Positions 7,709 to 17,851 of a stretch of 64,000 nt of DNA are shown here, piece after piece. Under the pieces are notes generated by a model, which was not told the DNA's origin, did not search any database, and worked only from the letters and a program-made list of their open reading frames with translations. Source of the stretch: Mycolicibacterium frederiksbergense. Lineage in GTDB: Bacteria > Actinomycetota > Actinomycetes > Mycobacteriales > Mycobacteriaceae. Where the stretch lies: positions 2,728,001-2,792,000 of the forward strand of contig NZ_CP038799.1 of the NCBI RefSeq assembly GCF_012223425.1. Direction: 5' to 3'. The translations under genes and the position numbers were made by a program. Position 1 is the stretch's first letter, and every line of letters starts with the position of its first letter.

Positions 7709-9025
7709 ATGCCGTCCGCCTCCGGAGCTTTCCCCCGTCGCTTCGCTCGCCCTGAACCTGCAGCCGTCCGCAAGGCCGTCATCGGCGCCTCCATCGGCAA
7801 TGCCGTGGAATGGTTCGACTTCGCCATCTACGGGTTCCTGGCCACCTATATCGCCGCCAACTTCTTCCCGTCCGACGACGAGACGGCGGCGTTGCTGAAC
7901 ACCTTCGCGATCTTCGCGGCCGCGTTCTTCATGCGTCCGCTCGGCGGGTTCTTCTTCGGGCCGCTCGGTGACCGCATCGGCCGGCAGAAGGTGCTGGCCC
8001 TGGTCATCCTGCTGATGTCGGCGGCCACCCTGCTGATCGGACTGCTGCCGACCTATTCGGCCATCGGAGTGGCCGCCCCGCTGCTGCTGTTGGTACTGCG
8101 CTGCGTGCAGGGCTTCTCGGCGGGCGGTGAATACGGCGGCGGTGCGGTGTATCTGGCTGAGTACGCCACCGACAAGCGCCGCGGATTCGTCGTCACCTTC
8201 ATGGTGTGGTCGGGGGTGCTCGGCTTCCTGCTGGGTTCGATCACCGTCACCCTGCTGCAGGCCGGGCTGTCCGCCGCCGCGATGGACAGCTATGGCTGGC
8301 GCATCCCGTTCCTGCTCGCCGCCCCGCTGGGGTTGGTCGGCCTGTACATCCGGCTGCGGCTGGATGACACCCCGGAGTTCACCGACCTGAGCAGCCGCGA
8401 CAAGGTCGCCGAACGCCCGTTGCGGGAGGCGGTCAGCACGTCGTGGCGGCCGATCCTGCAAGTCATCGGGCTGTTCTTGATCTTCAACGTCGGCTACTAC
8501 GTGGTGTTCACGTTTCTGCCGACCTACCTGATCAAGACCCTCGAGTTCTCCAAGACCGCGTCGTTTCTCTCCATCACGCTGGCCAGCCTGGTCGCGCTCG
8601 TGCTGACGCTGCCGTTCGCCGTGCTGTCGGACCGGATCGGGCGCAAGCCGATGCTGATCGCCGGAGCGGTCGCCTTCGCGGTACTGAGCTATCCGCTCTT
8701 CCTGCTGCTGACCTCCGGGTCGCTGGTGGCGGCCATCACCGCGCACTGCGTGCTCGCCGCGATCGAATCGATCTACATCTCCACCGCGGTCACCGCGGGC
8801 GTCGAACTGTTCGCCACCCGGGTGCGCTACAGCGGCTTCGCCGTCGGCTACAACATCTGCGTCGCGGTGTTCGGTGGTACCACCCCGTACGCGGTGACCT
8901 GGCTGACGGCCGAGACCGGCAACCCGCGGGCGGCCGCGTTCTATCTGGTGATCGCCGCGGTGCTGTCGCTGGGCACGGTGCTGACCCTGCGGGAATCGGC
9001 GGGTACACCGCTCGCGGCCACGTGA
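7709..9025 (+). CDS. MFS transporter, metabolite:H+ symporter type
   Basis: A 438-residue protein with twelve predicted helices. [16 protein letters not shown] near the N-terminus, GDRIGRQK after helix 2-3 and the matching DRIGRKP in the second half are typical of the ProP/KgtP/ShiA (MHS) subfamily, which carries osmolytes, dicarboxylates or aromatic acids. The substrate is unknown. The N-terminus (FPRRFARP) is encoded by a dispersed short repeat (7732-7752). A LacI regulator follows in the same direction. Confidence 0.85.
   Translation: MPSASGAFPRRFARPEPAAVRKAVIGASIGNAVEWFDFAIYGFLATYIAANFFPSDDETAALLNTFAIFAAAFFMRPLGGFFFGPLGDRIGRQKVLALVILLMSAATLLIGLLPTYSAIGVAAPLLLLVLRCVQGFSAGGEYGGGAVYLAEYATDKRRGFVVTFMVWSGVLGFLLGSITVTLLQAGLSAAAMDSYGWRIPFLLAAPLGLVGLYIRLRLDDTPEFTDLSSRDKVAERPLREAVSTSWRPILQVIGLFLIFNVGYYVVFTFLPTYLIKTLEFSKTASFLSITLASLVALVLTLPFAVLSDRIGRKPMLIAGAVAFAVLSYPLFLLLTSGSLVAAITAHCVLAAIESIYISTAVTAGVELFATRVRYSGFAVGYNICVAVFGGTTPYAVTWLTAETGNPRAAAFYLVIAAVLSLGTVLTLRESAGTPLAAT
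7732..7752 (+). repeat. Dispersed short repeat, copy 1
   Basis: CCCCCGTCGCTTCGCTCGCC plus one C, in codons ~9-15 of the MFS gene. The same unit or its complement recurs at 13414, 20563, 28699 and 58815. Confidence 0.6.
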
Positions 9026-9053
9026 GGGTGGGTCAGCCTGCGATGATGTCGGG

Positions 9054-10031
9054 ATGAGACCAGGAACCCGGCCGACCAAGGCGGATGTGGCGCGGCTGGC
9101 CAATGTCTCACCGGCGACCGTCAGCTACGTGCTCAACAACGTCAAGGGCCAGACCATCTCGGCGCAGACCCGCGCGGCCGTGCAGGACGCGGCAAAATCT
9201 CTCGGCTACCGGCCAAATCTGGCCGCCCGCAATCTCGCCCGCGGCGGCAGCGGCGTGGTGCTCTACATCGTCCCGCGAATTTCGTTGGGCGAGTTGCTCC
9301 TTGAGGTCGGCAGCCGGCTGACCACAGAGCTGGCCCGCCACGGCGTGGTGTTGTCACTGCAATTCGAGACCGATGACGGGCGCAATGTCGTCGACGCGGT
9401 GGCCGACCTGAACCCGATCGCGGTGACCAGTGTGTTCCCGCTCGGTGGCGCCGCACTTGAGGCGGTGACGGCCGCGGGAATCCCGCAGATCTACCTCGGC
9501 AGCGCGCAACTGCACGCGATGGGCGAGTTGCATCTGTCGATCGGCCGGATGCGGGTCGAGCATCTGGTGGCCCGGGGCCATCGAAGGCTCGCCTTCGCCT
9601 TCGCCGGCGACGAGACGCTGCGGCCACTCGGGGACTACTGGCTGACCGGCCTGCGGGTGGCCGCCGCAGAGTTACCCGAGATCGTCACCGCGACCGTCGC
9701 CGCCGACGGATCCGATGCCGCGGCGGTGGTGCGGAACTGGGTGGAGTCCGGCGTGACGGCGGTGTGCGCGCAGAGCGACGAGACCGCGCTGGTGGTGCTG
9801 CACGGCATCAGGGAGGCCGGGCTGCGCTGCCCGCAGGATCTGGCGGTGATGGGGGTCGACGCGATTCCCCTGGGCGCGGTGAGCGGGCCGCCGCTGACCT
9901 CGGTGGGTCTGGACGCCAAGACGATCGTCGAGGTGTCGGTGGCGGCCATGATGACCGAGCTCGGATTTCCCAGCGTCCGGGAACCCAGTAGCGAGAACGT
10001 CGCACACCTGATCCAGCGCGCCTCCACCTGA
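9054..10031 (+). CDS. LacI family transcriptional regulator
   Basis: A 325-residue protein. The first 60 residues are a LacI DNA-binding domain (TKADVARLANVSPATVSYVL, then the hinge GYRPNLAARNLARG). The rest is a periplasmic-binding-protein-like effector domain. It lies 28 nt after the MFS gene and may sense that transporter's substrate. The C-terminal domain is somewhat short for the family. Confidence 0.88.
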   Translation: MRPGTRPTKADVARLANVSPATVSYVLNNVKGQTISAQTRAAVQDAAKSLGYRPNLAARNLARGGSGVVLYIVPRISLGELLLEVGSRLTTELARHGVVLSLQFETDDGRNVVDAVADLNPIAVTSVFPLGGAALEAVTAAGIPQIYLGSAQLHAMGELHLSIGRMRVEHLVARGHRRLAFAFAGDETLRPLGDYWLTGLRVAAAELPEIVTATVAADGSDAAAVVRNWVESGVTAVCAQSDETALVVLHGIREAGLRCPQDLAVMGVDAIPLGAVSGPPLTSVGLDAKTIVEVSVAAMMTELGFPSVREPSSENVAHLIQRAST

Positions 10032-10073
10032 GGCCGCACGTCCACGCTTGCCCTCAGGGGAGTGACCCGCGTA

Positions 10074-10089
10074 ACTTACGCGAGTAAGT
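10074..10089. promoter_or_regulatory. Palindromic operator candidate upstream of the P450
   Basis: ACTTAC-GCGA-GTAAGT is a perfect 6-bp inverted repeat with a 4-nt spacer, 26 nt before the P450 start. It looks like a TetR- or GntR-type operator. No TetR gene is adjacent; the nearest regulator is the LacI gene upstream. Confidence 0.45.
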
Positions 10090-10115
10090 AGCAGCCCCGG
10101 GAGAGGTGTGATCAG

Positions 10116-11318
10116 GTGACCGTCGACGCAAGCAAGGACGTGTATTTCGACCCGTACAACGTCGAGATCAACGCCGACCCGTATCCGGCGTTCGCCCGGC
10201 TGCGGGAGGAGGCGCCGCTCTACTACAACGAAGAGTTCGACTTCTACGCGCTGAGCCGCTTCGCCGATGTCAACAAGGCGCTGATCGACCATGAGACGTT
10301 CAGCTCGGCCCGCGGCGCGATCATCGAACTGATCAAGGCCAATATCGAGATTCCCTCGGGTGCGCTGATCTTCGAGGATCCGCCGATCCACACCACGCAC
10401 CGCAAGCTGCTCGCCCGGATGTTCACCCCGCGCAAGATCGCCGCGCTGGAACCCAAGATCCGCGAGTACTGCGCGGCGGCGCTCGACCCGCTGGTGGGCA
10501 CGGGAAACCTCGATTTCATCACCGATTTCGGCGCCGTCATGCCGATGCAGGTGATCAGCACCCTGCTCGGCATCCCCGAGGACGACCAGGAGATGATCCG
10601 CGACCACGGCAACGACCAGATGCGCACCGAGGCCGGCAAGCCGATGAAGGCCGCCTCGGAAGGGATGATCGACGGTTCGATCTTCGAGACCTATATCGAC
10701 TGGCGCAAGGACAACCCGTCCGACGACATCATGACCGACCTGCTCAACGTCGAGTTCACCGACGAGCAGGGCGTGACCCGCAAGCTCACCCGTGAAGAGT
10801 TGCTCATCTACATCAACGTGGTCGCCGGCGCCGGGAACGAGACGACCACCCGGCTGATCGGCTGGGCGGCCAAGGTGCTCGCCGAGCATCCCGAGCAGCG
10901 CCGCCAGCTCGTCGAGAACCCGGCGCTGATCCCGCAGGCGATCGAGGAACTGCTGCGCTTCGAGCCGCCCGCTCCGCACGTGGCGCGTTACGTCACGCGC
11001 GATGTCGAGTACTACGGCCAGACGGTGCCCGAGGGTGCGTCGATGATGATGCTGATCGGCTCGGCCGTGCGCGACAGCCGCCAGTTCCCGCCCGACGGTG
11101 AGGTGTTCGACATCCACCGCGAACAGCGCCAGCACCTGGCGTTCAGCGTCGGCACGCATTTCTGCCTGGGTTCGGCACTGGCGCGTCTGGAGGGCCGGAT
11201 CGCGCTGGAGGAGATGCTCAAGCGTTTCCCCGAGTGGGAGGTCGATCTGCCGAACGCCAAGCTGTCGCCGACCTCGACGGTGCGCGGGTGGGACTCGATG
11301 CCGGTGTTCATCCCGTGA
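10116..11318 (+). CDS. Cytochrome P450
   Basis: A 400-residue soluble bacterial P450. The I-helix motif AGNETTT (~residue 240), the K-helix ExxR as EELLR (~272) and the heme loop FSVGTHFCLG (~residue 343, proximal Cys ~349) are all intact. Start GTG 10116 with a GGGAGAGG Shine-Dalgarno. It overlaps the kinase-like gene by 4 nt (GTGA), so the two products probably act in one pathway. I cannot assign a CYP subfamily. Confidence 0.92.
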   Translation: MTVDASKDVYFDPYNVEINADPYPAFARLREEAPLYYNEEFDFYALSRFADVNKALIDHETFSSARGAIIELIKANIEIPSGALIFEDPPIHTTHRKLLARMFTPRKIAALEPKIREYCAAALDPLVGTGNLDFITDFGAVMPMQVISTLLGIPEDDQEMIRDHGNDQMRTEAGKPMKAASEGMIDGSIFETYIDWRKDNPSDDIMTDLLNVEFTDEQGVTRKLTREELLIYINVVAGAGNETTTRLIGWAAKVLAEHPEQRRQLVENPALIPQAIEELLRFEPPAPHVARYVTRDVEYYGQTVPEGASMMMLIGSAVRDSRQFPPDGEVFDIHREQRQHLAFSVGTHFCLGSALARLEGRIALEEMLKRFPEWEVDLPNAKLSPTSTVRGWDSMPVFIP

Positions 11319-12391
11319 GCGACGCTTGCGTGGCGGTCCCCGCTTCGTGGGAGGACGTCACCCCCGCGTGGCTCACCGCGGCGCTGGCCCGCGACTTCCC
11401 GGGTGCGGTGGTCGCCGATGTGACCGTGCAGATGCGCGATGACGGCACCAACCGGCGGGCTCGCCTCGGTGTCAGCTACGCCGAGGGGGCGGGGCCGGCC
11501 GCGGTGTTCGTCAAGGCCGTCGACCCGGGCCACAAGGAGATGATCAAGTACACCAGCGGGCTGCTGCACGAGCCCCGGCTCTTCACCTCCGGTGTCGGAT
11601 TACCGCTGGAACACCCGGCGGTGTACGCCGCGCCGATCGACGAGGCCGCCGAGGACTTCATGCTGGTCATGGAGGATCTGACCGCCCGCGGTGCCGATCC
11701 GCGCGATGCCACCCGGCCGCTCACTCCCGAGCAGGCGGCCAGCGGGGTGCGCGGCCTGGCCCACCTGCACGGCGCGTTCTGGGGTGAGCGGCTGGCGCGG
11801 CCCGGGCTGGAGTGGCTGGAACCGTTCGTGGCCTGGGACGGCATGCAGTACGCCCCCCTGCCCGCGGCGCTGGAGCGACTCGGCGATGACGCGCCGGCCT
11901 CGGTGCAGGCACTGACAATCGATCACCTGGTGGAAGGCATCTGGAAACCGTTCATCCGGACGCTGTCGGCACCGGGGGTGCCCACCACCCTGCTGCACGG
12001 TGACCCGCACATCGGTAACACCTACCTGACCCCAGGCGGAGAGATCGGGTTCCTGGACTGGCAGGTGGCCCGGCGGGGGAACTTCTCCGTCGACCTGGGC
12101 TACTTTCTGCAGGGCGCGCTGATCACCGAGGACCGGCGCCTCCACGAGCGCGATCTGCTCGGTGTGTACCGGGACAGCCTGGGCCTGCCCGCCGACGAAC
12201 TGCCGTCGGAGGAAGAGATCTGGCTGCGCTACCGGGCGTCGGTCGCGCACGGCCTGACCACCTGGCTGGCCACCGCCAGTGCGGGCGAGTTGTGGCAGCG
12301 CCCCGACATCGCGCTGGCGCTTGCCCAGCGGTACAGCGCCGCCTACCAGGACCTGAACACCGCGGAGGCTCTGGCGGAATTGACCACCTAG
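11315..12391 (+). CDS. Aminoglycoside-phosphotransferase-like kinase
   Basis: A 358-residue protein of the APH/ecdysteroid-kinase-like fold. The Brenner loop LLHGDPHIGNTYL (HGDxxxxN) and the metal-binding GFLDWQVAR are intact, as is the upstream LVMEDL hinge. It should phosphorylate a small-molecule hydroxyl; coupling to the P450 suggests the product of that hydroxylation, which is inference. GTG 11315 is chosen because it overlaps the P450 stop by 4 nt; an in-frame start at 11234 lies inside the P450. Confidence 0.8.
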   Translation: MSDACVAVPASWEDVTPAWLTAALARDFPGAVVADVTVQMRDDGTNRRARLGVSYAEGAGPAAVFVKAVDPGHKEMIKYTSGLLHEPRLFTSGVGLPLEHPAVYAAPIDEAAEDFMLVMEDLTARGADPRDATRPLTPEQAASGVRGLAHLHGAFWGERLARPGLEWLEPFVAWDGMQYAPLPAALERLGDDAPASVQALTIDHLVEGIWKPFIRTLSAPGVPTTLLHGDPHIGNTYLTPGGEIGFLDWQVARRGNFSVDLGYFLQGALITEDRRLHERDLLGVYRDSLGLPADELPSEEEIWLRYRASVAHGLTTWLATASAGELWQRPDIALALAQRYSAAYQDLNTAEALAELTT

Positions 12392-12401
12392 TCTTGGTGG
12401 C

Positions 12402-12425
12402 GTGACGAGAGCGCTGCGACGGTGA
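12402..12425 (+). CDS. Possible 7-codon leaderless upstream ORF
   Basis: TAGTCT (12389-12394) lies 7 nt before GTG 12402, which opens VTRALRR and stops at TGA 12423-12425. That stop overlaps the GTG of the next gene (GTGA). Such a mini-ORF could couple translation of the membrane protein. The call rests only on geometry. Confidence 0.25.
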   Translation: MTRALRR

Positions 12426-13306
12426 TCGATCAGCTGCTCGTCGTCTTCGCCCTGTGCGCAGCCATTTTCGCGGCCGTCGGCATCGTGGTGCGCCAGCGCG
12501 CGACGATCGATGTGCCCGAGGAGTACGGGGTCAGCACGGTCATGCTGGCCACCCTGCTGCGCCGTCCGCTGTGGTGGGCCGGTACCGCCGCGGCGGTGGC
12601 CGGCTTCGTGTTCCAGGCCCTGGCTCTGGACAACGGATCGCTGATCGTCGTGCAGCCACTGCTGGTGTCGGCGCTGCTGTTCGCATTGCCGCTGAGCGCC
12701 CGGTTGGCGCACCGCCGGGTCAGCAGGGGCGCCTGGATGTGGGCGCTGCTACTGACGGTGTCGCTGGCGATCTTCATCCTGCTCGCCCATCCGCGGGTGA
12801 GCGACCAGGTGGCCCCGGTGACCACCATCGCGGTGGTGGCCGCGGTGTGCTCGGTGGTGGTGATCGGCGCCGTGGTGATCGCGGTGCGCCACACGGGCTG
12901 GCAGCGCGCGGTGCCGCTGGCCGTCGCTGTCGGTGTGTTGTTCGGTCTGGTCGCGGTGCTCACCAAGATGCTCATGCACGAGCTGGACCGGAATTCGGTC
13001 GCCGAGGTGCTGTCGACACCGCTGCCGTACGCGCTGGTGCTGCTCGGCGTGCTCGCGACCCTGCTGCAGCAGTCCGCGTTCCACGCCGGATCGCTGCAGA
13101 CCTCGGTGCCGACCATGCTGGTGATCGAACCGATGGCCGCCGTGCTGCTGGGGGTGTTCCTGCTCGGCGAGACGCTCTCCGCGAACCGGTGGGAGTCGGT
13201 GGTGCTGACCGTCGCGGTGTTCGCCATGACCGCGGCCACCATCGCGCTCGGGCGTGACGAAGGCGCCTACGAGGCCGAGTTGGAAGCCACGTCACGCGCC
13301 GTCTGA
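12422..13306 (+). CDS. DMT/EamA-like multispanning membrane protein
   Basis: A 294-residue protein with about nine or ten hydrophobic helices in two similar halves. The late segment VPTMLVIEPMAAVLLGVFLLGE resembles the end of EamA (drug/metabolite transporter) domains. It follows the P450-kinase pair by 30 nt and may be co-expressed. Substrate unknown. Confidence 0.65.
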   Translation: MIDQLLVVFALCAAIFAAVGIVVRQRATIDVPEEYGVSTVMLATLLRRPLWWAGTAAAVAGFVFQALALDNGSLIVVQPLLVSALLFALPLSARLAHRRVSRGAWMWALLLTVSLAIFILLAHPRVSDQVAPVTTIAVVAAVCSVVVIGAVVIAVRHTGWQRAVPLAVAVGVLFGLVAVLTKMLMHELDRNSVAEVLSTPLPYALVLLGVLATLLQQSAFHAGSLQTSVPTMLVIEPMAAVLLGVFLLGETLSANRWESVVLTVAVFAMTAATIALGRDEGAYEAELEATSRAV

Positions 13307-13343
13307 GGACCGTTTTCACAGGAAATCAGCAGGTCGGAGGCAC

Positions 13344-13371
13344 TTGGGCACATCTTTAGTTTTGCTAACGT
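13344..13371 (+). promoter_or_regulatory. Promoter candidate for carboxylic acid reductase
   Basis: TTGGGC (13344-13349) and TAACGT (13366-13371) are separated by 16 nt and would start transcription near 13378, leaving a leader of about 95 nt before car. Confidence 0.4.
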
Positions 13372-13413
13372 TGTGAGGTGTGTCGGTGTGGACGACGTGG
13401 TCCCCGGAGCGAT

Positions 13414-13437
13414 TTCCCGTCGCTCCGCTCGCCCCGG
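13414..13437 (+). repeat. Dispersed short repeat, copy 2
   Basis: TTTCCCGTCGCTCCGCTCGC followed by CCCG lies in the leader of car. It has one difference from copy 1 in the core (CTCCGC for CTTCGC). Confidence 0.5.
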
Positions 13438-13472
13438 CACACGAATAGCGATAGAGAACCGAAGGATTGCTC

Positions 13473-16400
13473 ATGTCCGAAGAAAACTTTGACGACCGCC
13501 TTGCGCGGCTCTACGCCACCGACCCGGAGTTCGCCGCCGCCACGCCGAGCGCATCGGTCAACGCCGCGGTCAACGCGCCCGGGCTGACGCTGCCCGAGGT
13601 CGTGCGCACCGTACTGACCGGTTACGCCGACCGGCCCGCACTGGGCGCTCGCGCCGTCGAGTTCGTCACCGACGAAACCGGCCGCACCGTCGCCGAGCTG
13701 CAGCCGCGGTTCGAGACCATCACCCATGGGCAGCTGTGGGAGCGCGTGCGCACCCTCGCCGACGTGTGGCGCGGTGACCCCGTGAACCCCGGGGACCGGG
13801 TCGCACTGCTTGGCTTCACCAGCGTCGATTACACCGTCGCCGATATCGCGCTGACGCAACTCGGTGCCGTCTCGGTACCGCTGCAGACCCGTGCATCCGC
13901 CGCCGCACTCGCCCCGATCATCGCCGAGACCGAACCGGTGCTCATCGCGTCGAGCATCGACTACCTCGATGACGCCGTGGAACTCGCACTCGGCTCCAGC
14001 GCGCGACGGCTCGCGGTGTTCGACTACCGGCCCCAGGTCGACGACCAACGCGATGCCCTGGTGGTGGCGGCCGCTCGCCTCGGTGACCGGATCTCCATCG
14101 AGACCCTCGACGATGTCCTGGCCCGGCCGGCCTCCACCGTCGAAACTTTTGCCGCGCAGGAGGAACCGGATCCGCTGTCGCTGCTGATCTACACCTCCGG
14201 GAGCACCGGAGCGCCCAAGGGTGCGATGTACCCGGCCAGCAAGGTTGCCGACATCTGGCGGCCCGCGGCCAACGCACACTGGGATGACAGCCAGGGCGTG
14301 GTGCCATCCATCGTGCTGAGCTTCATGCCGATGAGCCACGTGATGGGCCGCGGCATCCTCTACAGCGCGCTGGCCAGCGGCGGCTCGGTGAACTTCGCCG
14401 CCCGCGCCGACCTGTCCACCTTCCTGGAGGACCTGGCCCTGACCCGGCCCACCCAGATGAACTTCGTGCCGCGCATCTGGGACATGCTCTTCGGCGAGTA
14501 CCAGAGCCGGATCGCCCACGGCGCCGACGAGACCACACTGCTGGCCGACATGCGGGAGAACCTGCTGGGTGGACGTTTCGTCAGTGCGCTGACCGGTTCG
14601 GCGCCCATCTCACCCGAACTCAAGGCGTGGGTGGAGAAGCTGCTCGGCATGCATCTGTTGGAGGGTTACGGCTCCACCGAGGCGGGCGCGGTGTTCGTGG
14701 ACGGCAAGATCACCCGGCCGCCGGTGCTGGAGTACAAGCTCGTCGACGTGCCGGAACTCGGCTACCACCTGACCGACCGGCCGCACCCGCGCGGCGAGTT
14801 GCTGGTGCGCTCCGAGCAGCTGTTCCCCGGTTACTACAAGCGCCCCGAGGTCACCGCGCAGGTGTTCGACGAGGACGGCTTCTACCGGACCGGCGATATC
14901 GTCGCCGAACTCGGACCCGATCAGGTCGCCTATGTCGACCGGCGCAACAACGTGCTCAAGCTGTCCCAGGGTGAGTTCGTCACGGTCTCCAAACTGGAGG
15001 CCGCCTTCAACACCGCGCCGCTGGTGCACCAGATCTACATCTACGGCAACAGCGCCCGGCCCTATCTGCTCGCGGTGGTGGTGCCCACCGACAGCGGCGC
15101 CACCAAGGCCGAGATCGCCGCCTCGCTGAAGGACGCCGCCCGTGCCGCGGATCTGCAATCCTACGAGCTGCCAAGGGATTTCCTCATCGAGACGACGCCG
15201 TTCACGGTGGAGAACGGGCTGCTCACCGGTATCCGCAAGCTGGCCTGGCCCAAGCTCAAGGAGCGTTACGGCGCCGAACTGGAGCAGCTCTACACCGACC
15301 TGGCCGACGGCCAGGTCCAGGAGCTGCAGGCGCTGCGCGCCGCTGGCGCTACCGGGCCGGTGCTCGACACCGTCAGCCGGGCCGCCGTCGCACTACTGGG
15401 AGCGGCCAGCTCAGATATCGGGCCGGACGTGCACTTCACCGATCTGGGCGGAGACTCGTTGTCGGCGTTGACCTTCGGCAACCTGCTGGCCGACATCTTC
15501 GACGTCGAAGTCCCGGTCTCGGTGATCGTGAGCCCGGCTTCGGATCTGCAGGCCATCGCCGATCACATCGAGACCCAGCGCGCCGGGGGCACCGGCCGCC
15601 CGACGTTCTCCTCCGTACACGGCGCCGGCGCGACCGAGGTGCGCGCCGCCGATCTCACTCTGGACAAGTTCATCGACGCCGCGACTCTGGCTGCGGCACC
15701 CACCCTTCCGGGTCCGGTGAGCGAGATCCGCACCGTGCTGCTGACCGGCGCCACCGGCTTTCTGGGCCGCTATCTGGCTCTGGAGTGGCTGGAGCGGATG
15801 GACCTGGTGGACGGCAAGGTGATCTGCCTGGTCCGCGCCAAGTCCGACGAGGAGGCTCGGGCACGGCTGGACAAGACCTTCCAGATCGGTGACCCGAAGC
15901 TGGTCGCACACTACCGCGACCTTGCCGACCGCCATCTGGAGGTCATCGCGGGCGACAAGGGCGAGGCCGATCTCGGTCTGGCACCGGCGGTCTGGCAGCG
16001 ACTGGCCGACACCGTGGACCTCATCGTGGATCCGGCCGCACTGGTCAACCACGTGCTGCCCTACAGCGAGTTGTTCGGCCCCAACGCCCTCGGCACCGCC
16101 GAACTGATCCGTATTGCCTTGACCACCAGAATCAAGCCGTTCGCCTACGTGTCCACCATCGGCGTCGGCTGGGGTATCGAGCCCGGCAACTTCGTCGAGG
16201 ACGCCGATATCCGGACCATCTCCGCCACCCGACGCGTCGATGACACCTACGCCAACGGGTACGGCACCAGTAAATGGGCCGGCGAGGTGCTGCTGCGCGA
16301 GGCGCACGACCTGACCGGTCTACCGGTATCGGTGTTCCGCTGCGACATGATCCTGGCCGACACCACCTACGCCGGGCAGTTGAACCTGCCCGACATGTTC

Positions 16401-16931
16401 ACCCGGATGATGCTCAGTCTGGTCGCCGCCGGTATCGCCCCCGGATCCTTCAACGAGCTTGACGCCGAGGGCAATCCGCAGCGCAGCCACTACGACGGGC
16501 TGCCGGTGGAGTTCATCGCCGAGGCGATCTCGACGCTGGGCACCCGGGTCGCACTGGAGCCCGGCGCGGCGTTCGAGACCTATCACGTGATGAACCCGTA
16601 CGACGACGGGATCGGCATGGACACCTTCGTGGACTGGCTGGTCGAGGCCGGCTACCCGATCGAGCGGGTCGGCGACTACGCGCAGTGGCTGTCCCGGTTC
16701 GAGACCGCGCTGCGCGCACTGCCGGACAAGCAGCGTCAGGCCTCGCTGTTGCCGTTGCTGCACAACTACACCGCACCGGGTGTGCCGGTGAACGGGGCGA
16801 TGGCGCCCACCGAGGTGTTCCGCACCGCCGTGCAGGACGCAAAGATCGGGCCGGACAAGGACATCCCGCACGTGAGCCGGGAGGTCATCGTCAAGTACGC
16901 GACCGATCTGGAGCTGCTCGGCCTGCTCTGA
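13473..16931 (+). CDS. car: Carboxylic acid reductase (FadD9-type)
   Basis: A 1152-residue enzyme that reduces carboxylic acids to aldehydes with ATP and NADPH. The domain order is complete: an adenylation domain ([15 protein letters not shown] ~residue 240, [11 protein letters not shown] ~400), a carrier domain with the phosphopantetheine serine in LGGDSLSAL (~660), and a reductase domain ([17 protein letters not shown] ~755, YGTSK ~930). It needs a phosphopantetheinyl transferase encoded elsewhere. ATG 13473 is preferred over TTG 13467 because GAAGGA lies 6 nt upstream. A strong terminator follows. Confidence 0.93.
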   Translation: MSEENFDDRLARLYATDPEFAAATPSASVNAAVNAPGLTLPEVVRTVLTGYADRPALGARAVEFVTDETGRTVAELQPRFETITHGQLWERVRTLADVWRGDPVNPGDRVALLGFTSVDYTVADIALTQLGAVSVPLQTRASAAALAPIIAETEPVLIASSIDYLDDAVELALGSSARRLAVFDYRPQVDDQRDALVVAAARLGDRISIETLDDVLARPASTVETFAAQEEPDPLSLLIYTSGSTGAPKGAMYPASKVADIWRPAANAHWDDSQGVVPSIVLSFMPMSHVMGRGILYSALASGGSVNFAARADLSTFLEDLALTRPTQMNFVPRIWDMLFGEYQSRIAHGADETTLLADMRENLLGGRFVSALTGSAPISPELKAWVEKLLGMHLLEGYGSTEAGAVFVDGKITRPPVLEYKLVDVPELGYHLTDRPHPRGELLVRSEQLFPGYYKRPEVTAQVFDEDGFYRTGDIVAELGPDQVAYVDRRNNVLKLSQGEFVTVSKLEAAFNTAPLVHQIYIYGNSARPYLLAVVVPTDSGATKAEIAASLKDAARAADLQSYELPRDFLIETTPFTVENGLLTGIRKLAWPKLKERYGAELEQLYTDLADGQVQELQALRAAGATGPVLDTVSRAAVALLGAASSDIGPDVHFTDLGGDSLSALTFGNLLADIFDVEVPVSVIVSPASDLQAIADHIETQRAGGTGRPTFSSVHGAGATEVRAADLTLDKFIDAATLAAAPTLPGPVSEIRTVLLTGATGFLGRYLALEWLERMDLVDGKVICLVRAKSDEEARARLDKTFQIGDPKLVAHYRDLADRHLEVIAGDKGEADLGLAPAVWQRLADTVDLIVDPAALVNHVLPYSELFGPNALGTAELIRIALTTRIKPFAYVSTIGVGWGIEPGNFVEDADIRTISATRRVDDTYANGYGTSKWAGEVLLREAHDLTGLPVSVFRCDMILADTTYAGQLNLPDMFTRMMLSLVAAGIAPGSFNELDAEGNPQRSHYDGLPVEFIAEAISTLGTRVALEPGAAFETYHVMNPYDDGIGMDTFVDWLVEAGYPIERVGDYAQWLSRFETALRALPDKQRQASLLPLLHNYTAPGVPVNGAMAPTEVFRTAVQDAKIGPDKDIPHVSREVIVKYATDLELLGLL

Positions 16932-16935
16932 CCCA

Positions 16936-16986
16936 CCGCACAAGAATGGGGCACCCCGACCGGGGTGCCCCATTCTCGTTGTGCGG
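16936..16986. terminator. Strong bidirectional terminator
   Basis: CCGCACAA pairs with TTGTGCGG around an inner perfect 14-bp stem (GAATGGGGCACCCC / GGGGTGCCCCATTC) with the loop GACC. It sits between car and the convergent small secreted-protein gene and can serve both. Confidence 0.88.
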
Positions 16987-16988
16987 TA

Positions 16989-17288
16989 TCAGATCACGTC
17001 GACGTACACGGTCTGCCCGGCCAGCGCGTTGTACACGTAGTCGCGGTCCTCGTCGTCGACGATCCAGTTCTGGCGGAAGTTCTGGCCCTGCCGGATCCCG
17101 ACCACATTCGCCTCGGACAGTGGCCTGCTGCTCAGCCTGCTGACGATCACGCGATACCCCTGGGCCCGCAGTCCGTCGATGGTCTGCTGGGCGGTCCCCG
17201 ATATCTCGTCGGGAGTCGCGGCTGCCGGCGCGGCGAATCCCAGTATGCCCGCGGCCAGGCCGGCGGTGATCGATGCCAGTTGCTTCAT
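16989..17288 (-). CDS. Small secreted mycobacterial protein
   Basis: A 99-residue protein from ATG 17288 with a signal peptide (MKQLASITAGLAAGILGFAA, cleavage near APAAATP). The mature part has the pattern TIDGLRAQGYRVIVSRL...LSEANVVGIRQGQ found in a family of small exported mycobacterial proteins of unknown function. Related proteins often carry cysteines; this one has none. The in-frame extension to 17495 runs antisense to the neighbour and is rejected. Confidence 0.75.
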   Translation of the reverse strand: MKQLASITAGLAAGILGFAAPAAATPDEISGTAQQTIDGLRAQGYRVIVSRLSSRPLSEANVVGIRQGQNFRQNWIVDDEDRDYVYNALAGQTVYVDVI

Positions 17289-17329
17289 GGTGGCGCCTCT
17301 TTTCTGACTTCCGATCCTATAGATCGCTG

Positions 17330-17737
17330 TCAGGCGTGCCAGGACGACCAGTTCGTGACGGCGATCGCCACCACCGGGCCGTCCAGGGCGGTGCGCGCGT
17401 ACTGCACGTACTTGGCGCGCAGCAGGCCGTAGCCGATGGCCATCTGCTCGCCGTCGTGATGCACGCTGGCCGTGCCGTCGGCCCGCACCCACCACAGTTG
17501 GTCCCAGTCCTCGCTGTAGTGGTCGACCAGCAGGCTCACCCGCGGGTTGGCCTCGATATTGGCCAGCCGGCGCAGGCGTTGGGTGGACTTACGTTTCGCG
17601 TCGACGGCCGTGTAGACGGTGTCCCCCTCGACGGCGAAGACGACCGGGACCAGGTGCGGTGCGGCATCGGTTCCCGCCGTGGCGAGCGCGGCGACGCTGC
17701 CTCCGGTGAACAGTTCGACGGCATCATGGTCGGGCAC
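17330..17737 (-). CDS. PPOX-class F420-dependent oxidoreductase family protein
   Basis: A 135-residue split-barrel flavin/deazaflavin protein. Features are [20 protein letters not shown] at the N-terminus, [20 protein letters not shown] in the middle and a short C-terminal helix with AKYVQYA. It resembles the TIGR03668/Rv0121c group of pyridoxamine-oxidase-like proteins that bind F420. Reaction unknown. Confidence 0.8.
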   Translation of the reverse strand: MPDHDAVELFTGGSVAALATAGTDAAPHLVPVVFAVEGDTVYTAVDAKRKSTQRLRRLANIEANPRVSLLVDHYSEDWDQLWWVRADGTASVHHDGEQMAIGYGLLRAKYVQYARTALDGPVVAIAVTNWSSWHA

Positions 17738-17851
17738 AGCTCCGATGTTAGGCCGCCCGGTCGACAGGATTGCCGGTAGCGTCGGATCCCGTTCACTGCG
17801 ATGTCACCGACAGGTCACCAGCTGGCCGCCTGTCCATCGGAAGGTTCGGCA

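Noticed and set aside
9672..11159. A 495-codon minus-strand frame opposite the LacI and P450 genes
   Set aside because: It is antisense to clear P450 motifs and lacks any family signature.
13378..13587. The ORF across the car start as an annotated gene
   Set aside because: It overlaps the CAR coding region out of frame; kept only as a low-interest leaderless-ORF idea.
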